Assembly (NCBI GenBank): GCA_963556255.1
Contig: OY744609.1
Location: 25,737,858 to 25,801,857 of the forward strand
Source of the DNA: Allolobophora icterica
Taxonomy: Eukaryota; Annelida; Clitellata; Crassiclitellata; Lumbricidae
Direction of reading: 5' to 3'
DNA: 64,000 bases
This document shows positions 49,593 through 62,700 of the stretch, piece after piece. Under the pieces are notes generated by a model. That model had not been told where the DNA came from. It saw only the letters and a list, made by a program, of their open reading frames with translations, and searched no databases. The position numbers and the translations under genes are program-made. The number at the start of each line of letters is the position of its first letter. Position 1 is the stretch's first letter.

Positions 49593-50163
49593 GGAATTTG
49601 TGATGTAGCGTAATATAAAACGTACATGTAAAATTACATGTACACATGTCAGTGTAATCGTACAGTTATAACCTTAAAGTGCTTATGAGACCCGTTACCC
49701 TAGCACTAGATAAATCAGACGCTGGTTCTCTAGCAATATACACAACTTTTTATTATATATGTATAAAAATGTAATAAAATGCATTAAAATGTATTAAAAT
49801 AATAAATTTTATAAATAAAATGGTCCATCATATTCAGCTATCCAAAACAGAGTAATAAAATAGGCTGCACAAATTGACGACACAAGAATACAACTGATAA
49901 TATATTTAGAATATAATTAATAAAATAAAATAAATTAAATATAATTGATAAAATATAATTTAGATATAAATATATTTAAAATGTATAGACCCTATTAGTT
50001 ATAAAACGAGTCCATCTTATTCAGCTAATCAATTAGGTCGTGCAAGAGTACAAAATAATCAAAGTCTTTTAAAGAATCAAATTAAATAAATAGAAATATA
50101 ATTTACATATAATTAGAATAATAAAATGATTTGTACAACAGCTGTGAGAAGTTCATCGTCAGA

Positions 50164-50400
50164 TTTTTTATTTATTTCGGATATTTCTATAGCGCCTCCT
50201 CCAGTATATACTACTCCTCAGAGGCGCTCCTGACTACAGCATTGGTATACTGTGTCGGAGTTTTCACGCCGAAGCGCCACGAGCAATCGCGAGTGAAGGA
50301 CTTGCCCAAGGTCCGTATACGCAGCGGCTATAGAGTGGGATTCGAACCTGCAACCCTCAGGTCACAAGGCGCCGAACTTACCACTGAGCCACCACGCCCC
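50164..50400 (-). mobile_element. tRNA-derived SINE (family 1), uninterrupted copy
   Basis: Minus-strand head GGGGCGTGGTGGCTCAGTGG with A box, then B box GGTTCGAATCC (about 50336-50346). The body ends GGCGCTATAGAAATATCCG and an (AAAT)n tail. It is the same family as 33356-33778 without the inner MITE. Confidence 0.9.
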
Positions 50401-50540
50401 CAGATGTAACGTATGTGTCACTTGCTTTGTCATGGGAATAAATATATAGGCGGAGATGATTCTGGAATATGGAATCATATGATCGCCAATAGTGTATTGA
50501 AAATGTATAGATACACTTATATGTGAGAAATGCTATAGCG

Positions 50541-52135
50541 CATATTGATCTATATGGGTAGGAATGTTGGACAATGCGAAAACAAGATGTGAGAAAAATT
50601 CCTGCAGCAGAAATAAGCTGGGTGTGGAAGATCGCAGGGATTTCAAGACTGCAGACAATAAGAAACAATGACACAAGACAATAATCATTAGGTATCAAAA
50701 CAACTCCGATGGTTTGGACATGTAGAGAGAATGCCAGTTGACGGGATCCCTCGCAGTGCACTAGTACATGCAAGATTCGAAGGAAAAAGATACAAAGGCA
50801 GACCAAGACTACGCTGGATCAGAGGCGCGTTTACCTGTAGGCGCACTAGGCGCGCGCCTAGGGCCCCCAAATCTAGGGGGCCCCCAAAAGAAGGAAAATA
50901 TTTTTTTCAATTATGAAAATAACATGTGAATTTTGACTTTTTTTAAAATATAACCTATTTACTATTTTTTACAGTTTAGCATTCATATTAAAATATATTA
51001 TTGTAATTTATAATTGTTTTGTTCATTTGGGCTAATAATTCATTATGATTTTGCGCAAAATAACATCAAACTTGTTAGCAACAAGCAGCAACGGCCGTCT
51101 GCACTCTGCAGCTGCAGTTTAATGTTGAATGTTTAAGTCTGATTATTCCGTAACTTTTAGTTTTTAAAAGTAATTGAAACTTTCATTAATATTGTTAAAA
51201 TGTTAAAATGAAAACATCACAAATCCCATTGATATGTATCAGCTTGTGTTACGTGGTCTACAATCCACATTTCCAAATGTGGAAACAATTTTGCGTATTT
51301 ACCTTACGATACCAATAAGTAGGCTAATAGGCTACTTCTGGAGAACGGTCGTTTTCTGTACTTAAAAGAGTGAAAAACTATATCAGAAGTTCCACTGATT
51401 AAGATCGGCTAGGTAATTTAGCTTTGCTCTGCATCGAATCTGCTGAAACTTTGACCAACAAATTGATAATTTTGCTACGCTCAAATGCAGAGAGAGAGAG
51501 AGAGAGAGCCCTGCCGAAGGCGGTGAATAGAATTTTTGGAATTCTGCATTCGCATGTTTTTGCAATTTAAACCTTCTCTTCTGTTTCTGTTACTTTGTTT
51601 ATGACTAGACAGACTAGTTGTTAAAAAAGTAACACCAATTCTGTGATTAAATTTCAAAGATTTTTTAAAGCATTTTTTACATTATATAATATAGCATTGA
51701 CGCATTTTGTTAGTACTGTACACTGTACAATTATAAATATTATTGCGTTGTTTACTAAAATCATTAAATCAAATAACTTCACATTCCTTGAAAATAGTTT
51801 CTATAACTAATTGTAATTACAAGTCAATAACATTCGCAAAAACGGCTTCGAGTTCAACTTCATGGTTTTTTGCACATGTAGGCCTAAGTTTAACACCAGT
51901 CTACAGGTTCAGAAGGGCCCCCCAAAATGTTTGCGCCTAGGGCCCCGCTTTCTGTAAACGCGCCTCTGCGCTGGATAGATAATATAAATGAAGATATAAC
52001 ATCACTTGGACAGTTGGACTACAACTAAGGTGGCAATAGACTTGAAAAATGATCGAGGACGCTGCACATCATTTATCAGTCCCCATCGCCGTCAAACGGT
52101 TGGCGTCAGGAACTAATGATGATGATGACACCATG
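50541..52135 (+). mobile_element. RTE-like LINE C-terminal tail, split by a hAT-type element
   Basis: Degraded frames give C-W-T-M-R-K-Q-D-V, then GHVERMP-like, SALVHARFEGKRYKGRP and RLRW up to 50819. They resume at 51969 with RWIDNINEDITSLGQLD and a roughly WR-x-x-x end, followed by a (TGATGA) tail at 52120-52130. This order is typical for the C terminus and 3' end of RTE-type LINEs. It is a dead copy in the SLC22 intron between exons 48955 and 52689. Confidence 0.8.
50820..51968. mobile_element. hAT-type element in the RTE tail (1.15 kb)
   Basis: Perfect inverted ends CAGAGGCGCGTTTAC, with exact 8-bp duplication CGCTGGAT (50812-50819 and 51969-51976). GGGCCCCC/GCGCCTAGGGCCCC subterminal blocks are inverted at the two ends. 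The interior is AT-rich without a transposase. Removing it restores the LINE reading RLRWIDN. Confidence 0.95.
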
Positions 52136-52371
52136 CCGTTAGACCTATAAGAAAATCTTTTCATTCAATGTACGATAATCGCTCCTATAAACAGTGTTTA
52201 GAAAGAATAGTCGAAATTGTCCTCGAACTATTATTACTAGGTCTAGTTAGCGCATCACCATTTCTCCTTTGACTACTCTTAAAAGATACAGAAGAAGACG
52301 AAGAACAGTCCATTAACCTAACCAGAGAGCCATAAATTATATATAACCATGGTTATGAGGTGTTAGTGATT

Positions 52372-52575
52372 CATTTTCTTGACCTCGGTATTTGAGGGCG
52401 GTAGGCCAGTCCTCTCCCTCGACGCCTGAACTTCCACTTACATTATAGCTGAGTTGCTAGAGAGCGCAAGTTGAGTTGAAATCTCGCAACACTTATCTAC
52501 CCTGCATAGTTGGGATTTGAACCCCGATTTCTCATTTTACAGTCCACTAGGATAACCACTAGACTATAGCACACT
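52372..52575 (-). mobile_element. tRNA-derived SINE (family 3)
   Basis: On the minus strand an A-box-like AGTCTAGTGGTTATCC (about 52549-52564) and B box GGGGTTCAAATCCC (about 52511-52524) are followed by a body with GGAGAGGACTGGCC and CCGCCCTCA blocks. The body alone recurs at 11105-11290 inside a hAT-type element. A mildly decayed SINE. Confidence 0.8.
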
Positions 52576-52688
52576 TCATAACTGTACATCAGACGCTGGA
52601 AACCTAGTAGAGTCTAAATTAGACGCTGGTACCTGGTACCATAGCCTAAGTGAAATTGTAGTGTAAACTGTAGATGGAATCATAGTAC

Positions 52689-52809
52689 CTTAGATTCGTG
52701 GGGTAGATTTCTGGAGCGTAGAGCACGACTGTTCCAAAGGCGGCTGTCATCGAGAACTTTCCAATCATCGTCAACGTAACAATCAACGGAGTCAACTCCA
52801 CTCCTCCCT
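52689..52809 (-). CDS. SLC22 transporter exon (TM9-10)
   Basis: This 121-nt exon has its acceptor AG at 52811-52810 and a GTACTA donor at 52688. It reads (E)GGVELTPLIVTLTMIG, KFSMTAAFGTVVLYAPE, IYPTNL(R). The G-K-F and E-x-Y-P-T-x-x-R motifs are conserved in SLC22 TM10 and the following loop. It opens in phase 1 and closes in phase 2, matching both neighbours. Confidence 0.93.
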
Positions 52810-52879
52810 CTGCAACGCACCGTTAAACGGCGTTATACATGGAAACAGGGTGTAACGCTAGCTAGAATAGTGTAGGTTA

Positions 52880-52990
52880 ATATACGTAATTGCAAATGTA
52901 ATTGTAATCGCAAATTTGTATAGCGCCACTCGAGACAAACTAGTCTAAGGCGCATGAGGCAACATAGCGCCACACAGTGTAATACAGGGT
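52880..52990 (-). mobile_element. SINE/LINE 3'-end fragment
   Basis: The minus strand reads GTGGCGCTATGTTGCC, AGTGGCGCTATACAAATTTG and an ATTACAATTACA-like tail. It is a short 3' fragment with the GGCGCTATA end found in other retroposons here. Confidence 0.55.
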
Positions 52991-53783
52991 AGCATGACGT
53001 AACGCAGCGTAATACGGGGTATTATATAATATATATAATATAGTTTAATATTAATGCAGCGTAGCAAGTTGTAGTAAAAACAGTGTAACCTCCTATATCT
53101 TGATGTTGCCCAGTAATACGCTGTAACATGAGGAAAAATCTAATATAGTTTAGACCTATTATAGCGTCACGTGACGGACATTCAAGCTGCAGATAGATAG
53201 TAATGATAGTAAGACCGCTTGAAAGAAAAAAAGGTAGACTGGCTGGCTGGCTGGCTGGCTGGCTGACTGACTGGCTGGCTGACTGACTGGCTGGCTGGCT
53301 TATAAAGACACAATTAAAGCCAGCGGGAGAGACGGAGGAACGAACGCACATTTGAATATCTGAGAAACGAAACAGAATTTCAGTATGTTCGAGTGACATC
53401 ATAAGGTAGTTGTTAAACTGGTTTCTAATGAGAGTCATACGTTGGTAAGGTCAAGCAAGTTCCATATCGACGGCGCTGGTGAGCACAAGATGCATCAACG
53501 ACAGGATAGGCCTATGTACTGCATCACATGCGTTATTACATGCTTTAACGAATATAATCGTTATTTAATTTCATGCAAGACTTGTTTAAATGTTTATTTA
53601 AATGTTCCCCGATGCTTTATAATTGTCGGCAGTCTCGTTTACTTGGTGGTTAGTTAAGCTACCTCTCACTAAAATCCCATGATCAGGGTAAAGTAAAGGT
53701 CCACGACTGGAGATGGAAGACACAAGATGTCCTTTAAAAATTCACAATCGACATTTAATACTTTCTCAATATTATCGTTTTAC

Positions 53784-53869
53784 CTGTTTCGTATGGAATA
53801 AAGATGTTTACAAACAGAACAAAGGCTGCTGTCAAATGGAAGAGGAAGAGAGGCCATCGACGACCAAAC
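53784..53869 (-). CDS. SLC22 transporter exon (RFGRR loop, TM8-9)
   Basis: This 86-nt exon has its acceptor AG at 53871-53870 and a GTAAAA donor at 53783. It reads (R)FGRRWPLFLFHLTAAF and VLFVNIFIPYET(E). The R-F-G-R-R block is the second-half major facilitator motif (D/R-x-x-G-R-R). It was found by requiring a 2-in, 1-out phase between 54207 and 52809. Confidence 0.9.
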
Positions 53870-54206
53870 CTGACAACGATAACAACAACGGCTATAGTCA
53901 TCGTCGTTATCATCATCGTCATCACAGTCATCAAAACCAACATCAAAATCGTCATCATGTATTTTATACTTATTATAATTAATTATTATTACAGCCATTG
54001 TCAATCATTATCATTTTGTTGTTGTTTCTGTAATTATTCTCAAACCTGTTGTCATCATAAGTTTCGTCATCATCGTCGTCGTCATTATAATCCTTCCTCC
54101 AGTTAGAAATATACCTACATCGTCGCATTGGCCGTAGTCGTCGTCATCATTGTATTAGTTGATTTCATCATTCATGGCTGTCGACATCTTCATCATCATG
54201 ACGTAC

Positions 54207-54341
54207 CTTTTGAGAATGATGATGGTCAGTACATAGGCCGGAACTTCGACTGCACCACTCAGGAAGAAGTTGACGTACTTATCACCGGCCAAAGTCGAAG
54301 TACTCAGCGACAGACCGTAGTAGACGAGTCCACTGGCGAAC
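54207..54341 (-). CDS. SLC22 transporter exon (TM7-8)
   Basis: This 135-nt exon has its acceptor AG at 54343-54342 and a GTACGT donor at 54206. It reads (W)FASGLVYYGLSLSTST, LAGDKYVNFFLSGAVE, VPAYVLTIIILK. L-V-Y-Y-G-L-S-L and the V-E-x-P-A-Y segment are strongly conserved across SLC22. Confidence 0.95.
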
Positions 54342-54365
54342 CTATGATGACGATGAAGATAAAGC

Positions 54366-54426
<61 letters not shown>

Positions 54427-54450
54427 AATAATAATAATAATGATTATGAT
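54366..54450. repeat. (GAT)n / (AAT)n triplet tract
   Basis: About 20 GAT triplets then AAT triplets, 25 bp upstream (minus-strand sense) of the TM7-8 exon acceptor. The D and M runs are artefacts. Confidence 0.93.
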
Positions 54451-55986
54451 GGTCATCATTATCATCATCACCATTATTATTGACAGGGATCGACAAAACG
54501 ATTTATTGATCATTTAACTCATTTGTTGTTATCATTTGCATTATTGCTGCAGAAGCGCATTGACGTACGCCTAACCAATGTAACCAATGTAAGTATCCAG
54601 CCTAGCCATGTAATGTGTGATCTATTTTATTCTGTCCTGTACAGTTGCATTTGATTCTAAAATCATTCGGTATTATTGCTGCTGTGGTGTTGTTACTGCT
54701 ATTACTAGTATCTTATTACTACTATAACTCAAGTACTAATTAAGTAATAAACACATGTATAAGTGATAGTCAGGAAAGAGGGAGGGGTCAAGGTTAGTAT
54801 AAGCCATTAGCTTTTCTTGGCTCCTATTGCGCAGAACTTGCTGATTCACGACTGTAACTGTAATACTTGTTTTGTGCAATAAACCGGCGATTCTGACAAG
54901 AGTTGGTTAGATGAGATCATGTCTGGTCTAAGCTAGTCTAGATAAGACGACTAGATCACATCATTAGATCAATCTGGTCTACACTAAAGTAGATTGGAGT
55001 AGATCAGATTTAAAGAGATCATAACAGAATAAATTAGAATGAAATGGAACTGTACAGACAAAATGGAATAGATTACACATTACATTGCTAGGCTGGATAG
55101 TTACATTGGTTACATTGGTTAGGCGTATATCAAGGCGCCACTGCAGGGCCTGACGATGCCAGTTCGCAGGCCGATGATGTGGCTTCTTTCAGAGATCTGA
55201 ATCCTCGTGCTATCATGGGGACCGTACACGTGGACCTTAAATGGTGCGGCACCCATTCAAAGAGGCAGGGGTGGCGAAGGTTCTCATTCATTTCATCTGG
55301 ATGAAAATGACGGGGTCTGGGCATTGAGTGGAGAAGGCGCGAAGCCCCTAATGACTTTGGGTCTGTCCAGATAGCGCGTAGGCTCCCTCAATGGGGTCCA
55401 GGTCGGAGCCGTTAAAGTCAACGCATTTTGTAGCATCGATCATAAAATTGCGTACATCTAGGCTACACGAGTTCTTCCTCATTGTATGATAGGCCTAATC
55501 GTATCCATCGATAGAGCAATACCGAGTCACCACTCACCGATTTGGGCTTATACCTGAATCACCTCATCAGACCAACAAGAATCCAGAGTTAAAACAGTCG
55601 CCTGTTTGGACTCTGGCTCACAGTGTCACTGGCGAAAACTGATCGCCATCTCAATAGGCAGTATCCATTATTTTCAGTACATGAATGTGATTATACTTCA
55701 GGGATGCCCTTCGTAACCTATCCTGGCTAACATGCCGCGTGGTTTCGCGACGTGGTCCCTGGAAACCTGGTTTTTGCCTTCGAGGCGTAGTTGATTAAAT
55801 ATGACAGTAGCTGCAACAATGAGCAAATCTAAATTTAAAAAAAACACGATGCTCATGAAATCTGTGCGCCACCAGAAATTGATTGTGCGCGCAACCGTCA
55901 AAACTTGTGCTTCCACACCCGCACAGCTTAGAGGTAACATTGAGAGGTCGGGCACCAGATAATCCAGCCTGCCACGCTAATAATAT
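54451..55986. other. SLC22 intron, unassigned sequence
   Basis: Contains TAGATCA/AGATTAGA-rich patches (54900-55080) and a 65-codon minus-strand open frame (55324-55130) that I do not recognise. The flanking exons join in frame without it. No mobile-element ends seen. Confidence 0.4.
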
Positions 55987-56118
55987 CATAGGCGTAGACT
56001 CTGGAAGGCAGACGGGGCACGTGCCATCCAATAATTGAGATGGACTGTACATTTAATGCAAGAAGTATAGAAAAAATAACCAAATGCCCCCAATATGTTG
56101 GGTAAGTTAACGCCAGTG
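55987..56118. mobile_element. Short MITE related to the 38918-42597 element (132 bp)
   Basis: The left end CATAGGCGTAGACTCTGG and right end inward CACTGGCGTTAACTTACC match the 38918 element. It shares the CGGGGCACGTGCC, CAATAATTGA and ATAACCAAATGCCCC blocks. A CACGCTA word occurs on both sides, but the left duplication is displaced by AATAAT, so TSD is uncertain. Confidence 0.72.
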
Positions 56119-56183
56119 CACGCTATTGTCTTACATCATACTCTGTTAGGTCATCATAGTGAGTGGAGAATGTAAGTACTGAC

Positions 56184-56467
56184 CAAAGCGAACACATGAT
56201 GACCGTGTAGAGGACCATCGTCGGTGACCTCATGACGTCCAGCCAGGTCAGCTGAGTTCGCGAACCCACTTCCGGTCTCTTGGTGACCACGCAACGACAA
56301 CAGAGGACGCCACATAGGGTCTTCCGCTCAAGTGGCGCTACATCATTTCCATCCGGGTTCTTTTTTTGATCGTTTACGATGGAATTGTTCAGGTGATCGA
56401 TCTCTCCATCCAGCTGCTTCTTCTCCTTAACGTCCTGCTCCTCATTATCAATCTCAAGCTCCAGTTG
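56184..56467 (-). CDS. SLC22 transporter exon (large cytoplasmic loop into TM7)
   Basis: This 284-nt exon has its acceptor AG at 56469-56468 and a GTCAGT donor at 56183. About 70 residues are highly charged: QLELEIDNEEQDVKEKK, then IDHLNNSIVNDQKK, then the cysteine cluster CGVLCCRC. It continues with RTQLTWLDVMRSPTMVLY into TM7. The T-x-L-D-V/L-x-x-x-P segment before TM7 is typical of the family. The N-terminal acidic stretch is longer than I expect for this loop. Phase 0 in, phase 2 out. Confidence 0.92.
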
Positions 56468-56589
56468 CTACGAAACAAGATATCACAAGACCATGATCAG
56501 GCAAGAGAGACCAGAATTTGCTGATTCAATAAGATTGAATGAGATCGAAATGGGTCTATTCTCGTAAATTCTGATTAGATCGAATTTGA

Positions 56590-57690
56590 TCAAGTCTAAT
56601 CCAGTCTAATCCAGTCTAATCCAGTCAAATCCAGTCAAATCCAGTCTAATCCAGTCTAATCCAGCCTAATCCAGTCTAATCCAGTCTAATCCAGTCTAAT
56701 CCAGTCAAATCCAGTCAAATCCAGTCTAATCCAGTCTAATCCAGCCTAATCCAGTCTAATCCAGTCTAATCCAGTCTAATCCAGTCAAATCCAGTCTAAT
56801 CCAGTCTAATCCAGCCTAATCCAGCCTAATCCAGTCTAATCCAGCCTAATCCAGCCTAATCCAGCCTAATCCAGTCAAATCCAGTCTAATCCAGTCTAAT
56901 CCAGTCAAATCCAGTCTAATCCAGTCTAATCCAGCCTAATCCAGTCTAATCCAGTCTAATCCAGTCTAATCCAGTCAAATCCAGTCTAATCCAGTCTAAT
57001 CCAGTCTAATCCAGTCTAATCCAGTCAAATCCAGTCAAATCCAGTCTAATCCAGTCTAATCCAGTCTAATCCAGTCAAATCCAGTCTAATCCAGTCTAAT
57101 CCAGTCTAATCCAGTCTAATCCAGCCTAATCCAGTCAAATCCAGTCTAATCCAGTCTAATCCAGCCTAATCCAGTCTAATCCAGTCTAATCCAGTCTAAT
57201 CCAGTCAAATCCAGTCTAATCCAGTCTAATCCAGTCTAATCCAGTCTAATCCAGTCTAATCCAGTCAAATCCAGTCTAATCCAGTCTAATCCAGTATAAT
57301 CCAGCCTAATCCAGTCAAATCCAGTCTAATCCAGCCTAATCCAGTCTAATCCAGTCTAATCCAGTCAAATCGAGCCTAATCCAGCCTAATCCAGTCAAAT
57401 CCAGTCTAATCCAGTCTAATCCAGTCTAATCCAGTCAAATCCATTCTAATCCAGTCTAATCCAGTCTAATCCAGCCTAATCCAGCCTAATCCAGTCAAAT
57501 CCAGTCTAATCCAGCCTAATCCAGTCTAATCCAGTCTAATCCAGTCTAATCCAGTCTAATCCAGTATAATCCAGCCTAATCCAGTCAAATCCAGTCTAAT
57601 CCAGTCTAATCCAGTCAAATCCAGTCAAATCCAGTCTAATCCAGTCTAATCCAGTCTAATCCAGTCTAATCCAGTCAAATCCAGCCAACT
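56590..57690. repeat. Decanucleotide satellite array, (CCAGTCTAAT)n
   Basis: About 110 uninterrupted 10-bp units. Three main variants occur: CCAGTCTAAT (most common), CCAGTCAAAT and CCAGCCTAAT, with rare CCAGTATAAT and single changes. Unit length is almost perfectly kept at 10. Groups of variants recur, for example an eight-unit block repeated at 56621-56700 and 56701-56780. It lies within the SLC22 intron between 56467 and 57947. Confidence 0.97.
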
Positions 57691-57946
57691 CCAATGACTT
57701 CTATAGCTTCCCATCATACTGCAAACTCGTCAATCGATAGGAGCTTCAAGATGTCAAAACGGATCGGATCAGACGTAACTTAAGTTAATCTAATCAAGTC
57801 TGAATTGGTTTAACCTAATGACTTCTATAGCGCCATAATTTAATGCCACGGGCATCAATCGATTGCTCCTTATTAACTAATTGACCAACTCAGATCGATT
57901 TGGAACGGATCGGATCGAATGGGTAGACAATGTCTGACTGACTGAC

Positions 57947-58082
57947 CGTCGTCTCACGGGGGTTTTGTAGTATTGGGTCAGGAAGCTGGACTCTGCCATG
58001 CTTCGCTGCCTTTCGAAGGATGTTCTCAGCCTCCGCGATACGGTTGTTGGCCGCAAGCCATGGCACGGATTCCGGAAGAAGC
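57947..58082 (-). CDS. SLC22 transporter exon (PES-x-x-WL motif)
   Basis: This 136-nt exon has its acceptor AG at 58084-58083 and a GTCAGT donor at 57946. It reads (W)LLPESVPWLAANNRIAEA, ENILRKAAKHGRVQLP, DPILQNPRETT. The family motif is usually P-E-S-P-R-W-L; here it is P-E-S-V-P-W-L, so the usual arginine is missing. The E-A-E-x-I-L-R-K-A-A-K helix is typical of SLC22. Phases agree on both sides. Confidence 0.95.
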
Positions 58083-58177
58083 CTGAAATAATTACAAGCA
58101 ATGATTAACATAGCAAACAGATAACACGTAAGCAAATATTGAGTAGGCCCTATATGGCCTAGATTACATTAGAAACC

Positions 58178-59604
<1,427 letters not shown>

Positions 59605-59605
<1 letters not shown>

Positions 59606-59722
59606 CAGCGGAGGACGAGGCCCGATTTCCTAGGAATAACATACCAACAAATTAATATCTAAGCCCCCGAGGGATCATATGTACCTTGGGGCATAAAAAT
59701 AATAATAATAATAATAATAATA
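59605..59722. other. 92-bp segment between two (AAT)n tracts
   Basis: Sequence from CAGCGGAGGACGAGG to GGGGCATAAAA (about 59605-59696) is followed by a second AAT tract (59697-59722). It may be a very short 3' remnant of another element that used the same tract, or a host spacer. Confidence 0.45.
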
Positions 59723-62700
59723 ATTCGCTAGAGGGCCTCGACCAGGAGGCATCAAAATTTAGGCCTCGCGGTTTTCGTGTTTTCAAGTGTTTCATCACGT
59801 TCTACGCTTTGCTTCGTTTCTATCAGGATTTTCTTAACACGAGCCAGTTCCTTTACTTCGGTTTAACTGGCCTTTACGGTTCTCGTTTTTTCTTATTTAA
59901 ATCGAGTTTGTTGTGATCGTCGGAATACACAAATGTGAATTCAACTCGCGCATGCGCACAAGGGGAACGCCCACCATCTCAGCCTTGACGCTTTCCATGA
60001 TTTACGTCGTTTTCTCTCAGCGTTTTTCAGCCACGGAACCGGCTTCTGAACTTCAGGTCAGTTAGTTTCTTGCCTCTCTCGAACGTTTGCATCAGGATCG
60101 AGCTGGCAGTGGTCGAGGGATTGCACTCGGACGATACTGATTCGCGCATGCGCACAGGCGGAAACGCACTCGATATAACGTTTGCGGTGGAGCGCCCGAC
60201 GGGGCTTGCTGAACGACTCCCCCATTATGACAGAGGCCTCGGATTCGCCATCTCACTTAATGGGCTCACAAATGAAGGAAGGCCCAAGGCACCTGCAGCG
60301 TTTGTCACTCAACCAGACAACTCCACATCAAAGACGGAAGAGTCCACCTGCATGGTCCCAGGACCAACCCATGTCCGAGCTCGCGTCAACCACCGCTGTC
60401 GGATGCCCGGTCGTTGCGGGGCCCCGACGGACAGGGCGGGGATGGCCCATCCATTGGTCCCGCGAGGCTTTTTGGATCGACCTCTGATGCTGCCCGCGTC
60501 TATGCTGGGCCTACCACGGATGGCCCAACTAGTGCGCCTGACACCCGACCGTCCTCGGACCCGAGTCAGCGCAACACCCCAATGCAACACCCCAATCTTC
60601 CGAGGGGTTGCTCAGACACATCCCGAAGGGCGCTCCATCGGTGGTGGGCCATCTTTTAACGGACATCATGGAGTCTATTCTCCGGGCCCCCTGGATATGG
60701 GGGGGGGGGTGGCGACGACTTCTCACTTTCGGGGCTGGAATCCTGGAGGTGCCTAAGAGGAGGGACGGCGACGTAGCCTCACGCTCCGGATCAGGAAATG
60801 AGTGGCCGACGTTCACGACAGATGGCTTGACATGGCAGCAACGCTCTTCTTACCGAGGACGGCTTCGACCGATAGAAAGGGGAGGCGCGGTCCGTGAGGG
60901 GATCGGACGAGGGCGGCTGCGATAGCCGCTAAGGTCGAGGACCGAAACATTAGTGCGGCCGCCCGCATCCTCTGCTCGGACGAGACCCCGGCACCGATAG
61001 ACGAGGGGACCCTAAAACTACTGCGCCAAAAATATCCGGCTCCCCGCCGGGCGGGGATCAGCCATCCCCGCCCGTAGACAACATCACCCTTGCAGAACAC
61101 CGAGGAAGAGGTACGCGCCAGGATTCGCTCCTTTCCCGTGGGCTCCTCTGGCGGCCCGGATGGTCTCCGCCCTCAGCATGTCGGGGAGTTGGTTGGCGAC
61201 CCGGACACAGGACACGAGCTTCTCAGGGCGACGACGGCGCTCATCAACCTTCTGCTCGCGGGTATCTGTCCTCCGGAGCTGCACCCCATCTTGTTCGGCG
61301 GCACATTTTCGCTCAACGAAAGAGCTCCGGTGGCCTCAGACCTATAGCAATAGGATATATATGGCGCAGATTGGTTTCCAAATGTGCCTGCGCTTATGCA
61401 GAGGCGACGACGCTGCAATTCGGCAATTTTACTATACAGTCACAGGATGGCCCACAGCAGGGCGACGTCGCCCTGCTGCGTCCCCTGCTTTTCTGTCTCC
61501 CACTCCAACCAATTTTTACCCAACTGCTGTCGCCTTTGGCTTTCGGGAATCTCGATGATCTCACTCTGGGAGGCAACCCCTGGATGGTCGAGGCGAATGT
61601 GGAGCTGATTGAGGAGTGCTCGAGCCTCGGCCACGCAATGAACGCAAAGTACAAAATAATTACCGCCGATCAAGCCGGCAGCGCCAGGAGCTCCATGGGT
61701 CACTTCGCTCGCGTCGACCCTCAGCGGCAACGCTCCTGGGGGGCACCGCTCCTCTCAGCAGAGGCCCTGATCTCCGCCCTCGACTCCAGCATGGCCGACC
61801 TCGGAGTGGCAATCGAAAGACTCCAGCACATCGCCAGACAAGACGCGCTTTTGATCCTTAGATGCTCTCTCGGCTCACCCAGGCTTATGCAAACACTAAG
61901 GTGCACCACCTGCCACGACCACCCGCGCCTCAGAGACTACGACGCTTTGCTGAGAATAGGGATCGAGCGGGTGTTGAACGTGACGATGACCGATGTGAAG
62001 TGGACGCAGGCTTTCCTAACGATCAAAATGGGGGGTGCGCTGGGAATCAGGAGGATTTCATCGCTGGCACTGCCCGCCTTTTTGGCTTCAGCCGCGGGCA
62101 CCATGCCCTCCAGTCCTCCAATCTGGGAACAACATCCGAGATCGAAGACACGGCCTATTCTACAGCGCTTTCACACTGGCGACAACTCGTCGGGGACCCG
62201 GACCCAGCGCCCGCTCCCAGCTTCAAACACTCACAATGGGACAGGCCACTCTTACAGAAGGTCTTCTCGTCGGTCAGTGGCGCATTGCAGGACCCTAAGA
62301 CCGGGGCAGACTGGGTTCCGCGAGGTTCCCTCACGTCTCTCACTGGCTATACGCCCTTCCGCTGACCATATACGATCTCAGGTTGAGCGACGAGGTGGTA
62401 AGAGTCGTCTGGTCTGCGTTTGAGTCTACCCATTTGCGAGCCGCACACGTGAGCATGCGGCGCCCCGGTCTCGTCCAGAGGTTCACACGGCCTGTCTTGC
62501 TCCCTGGGCTTCGGTTGTCAGGTCAGGCATGCAGCGGTCAACGACCTCATCTTCCGCACCCTTAACAGGGCGGTCCTCCCGCCTAAACAGATCGGATGGG
62601 AAAAGACCAGACGGCCAGACTGTGATACCGTGGGGCAACGGAAGAGCCTTGAATCCCTTGATCTGGGATGCGACGATGGTGGACACCGCGGCTGCATCAT

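Noticed and set aside
56590..57690. CRISPR-like array
   Set aside because: Contiguous 10-bp units without spacers, in a eukaryotic intron.
60070..60756. Independent 228-codon protein-coding gene
   Set aside because: It lies inside the 59723-63045 retrotransposon, overlaps competing frames and has no host-gene features; most likely decayed element N-terminal sequence.
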